From assembly GCA_902774195.1 (NCBI GenBank), contig CACYHM010000040.1, positions 1-8,043 on the forward strand: a DNA stretch of 8,043 nucleotides, given 5' to 3'. Source of the DNA: an uncultured Eubacteriales bacterium (lineage in GTDB: Bacteria; Bacillota_A; Clostridia; Peptostreptococcales; Anaerovoracaceae). The notes beneath the pieces were generated by a model, which was not told the origin of the DNA, made no database searches, and saw only the letters and a program-made list of their open reading frames with translations. The position numbers were made by a program, and so were the translations under genes. The first letter of the stretch is position 1, and every line of letters starts with the position of its first letter. Positions 6,443-8,043 of this stretch are shown in pieces.

Positions 6443-7452
6443 CAGAGTAGGAATATATTATGCTTCGCGCATTCATCGTACATTTCTTCAGGCCATACGG
6501 AAACCTGCACTTCGCCGATATGTGCTTTTTTCAGGAAGAACATGCAAAGCCTGCTCTGTCCTATGCCTCCGCCGATAGTAAGCGGAAGCCTGTTGTTTAT
6601 GATGTCCTGATGGAACCTGAGTTCAGCGCGGTCCATCTTTCCGTCGATCTCGAGCTGTCTCTTCATTGATTCGGAGTCGACGCGGATGCCCATCGAGCTT
6701 ATTTCGAAAGCATCCTCCAGAACAGGGTTCCAGAGTATTATGTCTCCGTTGAGTTCCCAATCGTCGTAGTCCGGAGCTCTGCCGTCGTGAGGCTTGCCGG
6801 ATCTGAGCGCGCCGCCTATCCTCTTTATGAAGATCGCGCCGTAATCTTCGGCCGCAAGGCGCTCTCTTTCTTTTGGAGTCTTGTCAGGATACATATCCTC
6901 GAGCTCCTGCGAATCGATGAATCTGATTTTCTTCGGGAGTCCGATAGTCAGTTCAGGATAATGATCCCATACGTATTCTTCGAGATCGAGCAGACATCTG
7001 TATATGTTCCTGACTGTATGCTCGAGATAATCCTCGTTTCTCTGCTCCGCTGTTATGACTTTCTCCCAGTCCCACTGGTCCACATATATCGAATGCAGAT
7101 TATCGAGTTCCTCGTCGCGCCTGATGGCGTTCATGTCCGTATAAAGACCTCTTCCCGGCCTGACCATGTATCTGCCGAGAGCCATGCGCTTCCATTTGGC
7201 CAGCGACTGCACTACCTCGACATTTCTCTCATCGAGGTCCTTGATAGTGAAGTCTACTCTTCTTTCATAACCGTTCAGGTTGTCATTGAGACCCGATTCA
7301 GGAAACACGAAGAGAGGAGCGCTGACCCTGCCCAGATTGAGGCTGTATGCGAGCTCTTTCTGGAAATGGTCTTTGATCCTCTTGATAGCACGCTGAGTCT
7401 CAGTCGGATCAAGCGCCGGTTTGTAGTCTTTTGGGATGATCAGTTTACTCAT
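6442..7452 (-). CDS. asnA: Aspartate-ammonia ligase (asparagine synthetase A)
   Basis: A 336-residue cytoplasmic enzyme that makes asparagine from aspartate, ammonia and ATP, with AMP and pyrophosphate as products. It is related to class II aminoacyl-tRNA synthetases. Recognised from the family signatures: SAPLFVFPESGLNDNLNG (44-61), VDFTIKD (66-72), VVQSLAKWKR (80-89), the RYMVRPGRGLYTDMNAIRRDE segment (94-114), VDQWDWEKV (124-132) and the C-terminal ATP-site motif GGGIGQSR (294-301). Length agrees with E. coli AsnA (330). ATG 7452 has a good ribosome binding site (GGAAGG, 7464-7459, 6-nt spacer). It lies 30 nt after queH and overlaps priA by one base. asnA is not a usual member of the priA-def-fmt operon; the tight overlap suggests a stable local arrangement. 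AsnA uses free ammonia, unlike glutamine-dependent AsnB. Confidence 0.97.
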   Translation of the reverse strand: MSKLIIPKDYKPALDPTETQRAIKRIKDHFQKELAYSLNLGRVSAPLFVFPESGLNDNLNGYERRVDFTIKDLDERNVEVVQSLAKWKRMALGRYMVRPGRGLYTDMNAIRRDEELDNLHSIYVDQWDWEKVITAEQRNEDYLEHTVRNIYRCLLDLEEYVWDHYPELTIGLPKKIRFIDSQELEDMYPDKTPKERERLAAEDYGAIFIKRIGGALRSGKPHDGRAPDYDDWELNGDIILWNPVLEDAFEISSMGIRVDSESMKRQLEIDGKMDRAELRFHQDIINNRLPLTIGGGIGQSRLCMFFLKKAHIGEVQVSVWPEEMYDECAKHNIFLL

Positions 7453-7458
7453 GATTGT

Positions 7459-7464
7459 CCTTCC
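7459..7464 (-). promoter_or_regulatory. Ribosome binding site of asnA
   Basis: GGAAGG on the minus strand, 6 nt before the asnA ATG at 7452, in the 30-nt queH-asnA gap, which is purine-rich on that strand. The gap is too short and shows no paired arms for a terminator, and I see no convincing promoter boxes, so read-through from queH is likely. Confidence 0.7.
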
Positions 7465-7482
7465 TTTCGTCCTTTTACCCTT

Positions 7483-8043
7483 TTATTTATGAACCTGCAT
7501 TGCTGCTCTTGCGAATTCGCAGCCGCAGAAGTTCTGCCTGTACAGTCCGTATTTCTTTGAAAGCTCTACGCTTCTGCCGAAACCGTTCTTCTTCTTGAAA
7601 TCGACATCCAGGAATTTCACTCCTGTTTCTTCTTCCAGCATCATTCCCAGAGATCTGATTTTTTCATAGTCCTTATGAGGACTGACGGACATCGTAGTAG
7701 TAAAGTATTCGATATCCATCTTCTTTGCAGTCCTTGCAGTCTCAGCCAGCCTCATGGCAAAGCAGATATCGCAGCGCCGTCCTCCCTCCGGTTCATCTGA
7801 GAGCGGAGATGCCTTGTTCAGATATCTGTCCGGTTCATATGCCCCTTCAAGATAGCCAACGGTGTACATGTCCTTATGCTCTTCGTTGAACGCATCCAGG
7901 AACTGCAGAAGCGTATCGCGCCTAAGGTAGTACTCTTCTCTGTCGGTTATGTTTGGATTATAATAGTACAGGGTCAGAGCATAATCGGCAGCCGTCCTCT
8001 CCACACATGAGGTGGAGCACGGTCCGCAGCAGGCATGCAGCAG
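7483..8043 (-). CDS. queH: Epoxyqueuosine reductase QueH, N-terminus cut by window edge
   Basis: The last 187 codons, including the stop, of QueH, which reduces epoxyqueuosine to queuosine at the wobble position of GUN-anticodon tRNAs. It is unrelated to the cobalamin enzyme QueG. Visible residues begin LLHACCGPCSTSC, the family's N-terminal Cys-Cys-x-Pro-Cys motif, so probably only a short N-terminal segment is missing. Other hallmarks, counted from the first visible residue: YYNPNI (about 27-32), CDICFAMRL (91-99) and FCGCEFA (172-178). The clustered cysteines are expected to hold the iron-sulfur cluster and an adjacent metal. A GTG at 8004 could look like a start, but it encodes Val inside the conserved region and the frame is open to 8043. 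The gene ends in TAA, 30 nt before asnA. Confidence 0.94.
   Translation of the reverse strand: MLHACCGPCSTSCVERTAADYALTLYYYNPNITDREEYYLRRDTLLQFLDAFNEEHKDMYTVGYLEGAYEPDRYLNKASPLSDEPEGGRRCDICFAMRLAETARTAKKMDIEYFTTTMSVSPHKDYEKIRSLGMMLEEETGVKFLDVDFKKKNGFGRSVELSKKYGLYRQNFCGCEFARAAMQVHK

Noticed and set aside
7453..7482. Possible promoter or terminator between queH and asnA
   Set aside because: Only 30 nt, no inverted repeat followed by a T-run, and no -35/-10 pair; the purine-rich content is explained by the asnA ribosome binding site.
6787..7560. A 257-codon open frame on the plus strand opposite asnA and the end of queH
   Set aside because: It lies antisense to a highly conserved enzyme, spans two unrelated genes, has no recognisable domain or ribosome binding site, and its composition is what the complement of asnA would give.
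8002..8004. GTG as a possible start of queH
   Set aside because: The frame stays open to the window edge and the 13 codons before it encode the essential CCGPC cysteine motif, so this GTG is an internal Val codon.
1..8043. Mobile element, phage, CRISPR, tRNA or riboswitch content
   Set aside because: No transposase, integrase, direct-repeat array, clover-leaf or long untranslated leader was seen; the whole window is tightly packed conserved genes.

Overview
The window is a densely packed block of bacterial housekeeping genes, all on the minus strand, so the gene order runs from high to low coordinates: queH (partial) - asnA - priA - def - fmt - yugP-like peptidase - rsmB - prpC - prkC (partial). 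Every junction is either a 1-nt overlap or a gap of at most 30 nt, and I see no internal promoter or terminator hairpin. This suggests one long operon that enters and leaves the window at both ends. No stretch of 300 bases lacks a gene.

The core order priA-def-fmt-(zinc peptidase)-rsmB-prpC-prkC is typical of Firmicutes. A YugP-type peptidase between fmt and rsmB points to Clostridia rather than Bacilli. Base composition looks close to half G+C by eye. Ammonia-dependent asparagine synthetase (AsnA) and QueH, the iron-sulfur alternative to QueG, fit an anaerobe living in ammonia-rich surroundings. I infer an anaerobic Clostridia/Eubacteriales member, possibly host-associated, and cannot name a genus.

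Region by region (minus strand): 8043-7483 holds the last step of queuosine synthesis on tRNA; 7452-6442 asparagine synthesis; 6442-4457 the replication-restart helicase PriA; 4442-2908 N-terminal formyl handling, with deformylase next to Met-tRNA formyltransferase; 2908-2207 a membrane zinc peptidase; 2197-932 the 16S rRNA m5C967 methyltransferase; 911-1 the opposed pair of PP2C phosphatase and PASTA-type Ser/Thr kinase, which sets protein phosphorylation in growth and cell-wall control. Most of the genes serve translation or its quality control, with a regulatory phosphorylation switch at the downstream end.

I found no convincing undescribed system. The observations most worth a second look are: PriA appears to lack its winged-helix domain; rlmN is absent from its usual slot between rsmB and prpC; and asnA and queH sit where gmk-rpoZ-coaBC are often found, with asnA overlapping a priA that has no visible ribosome binding site.
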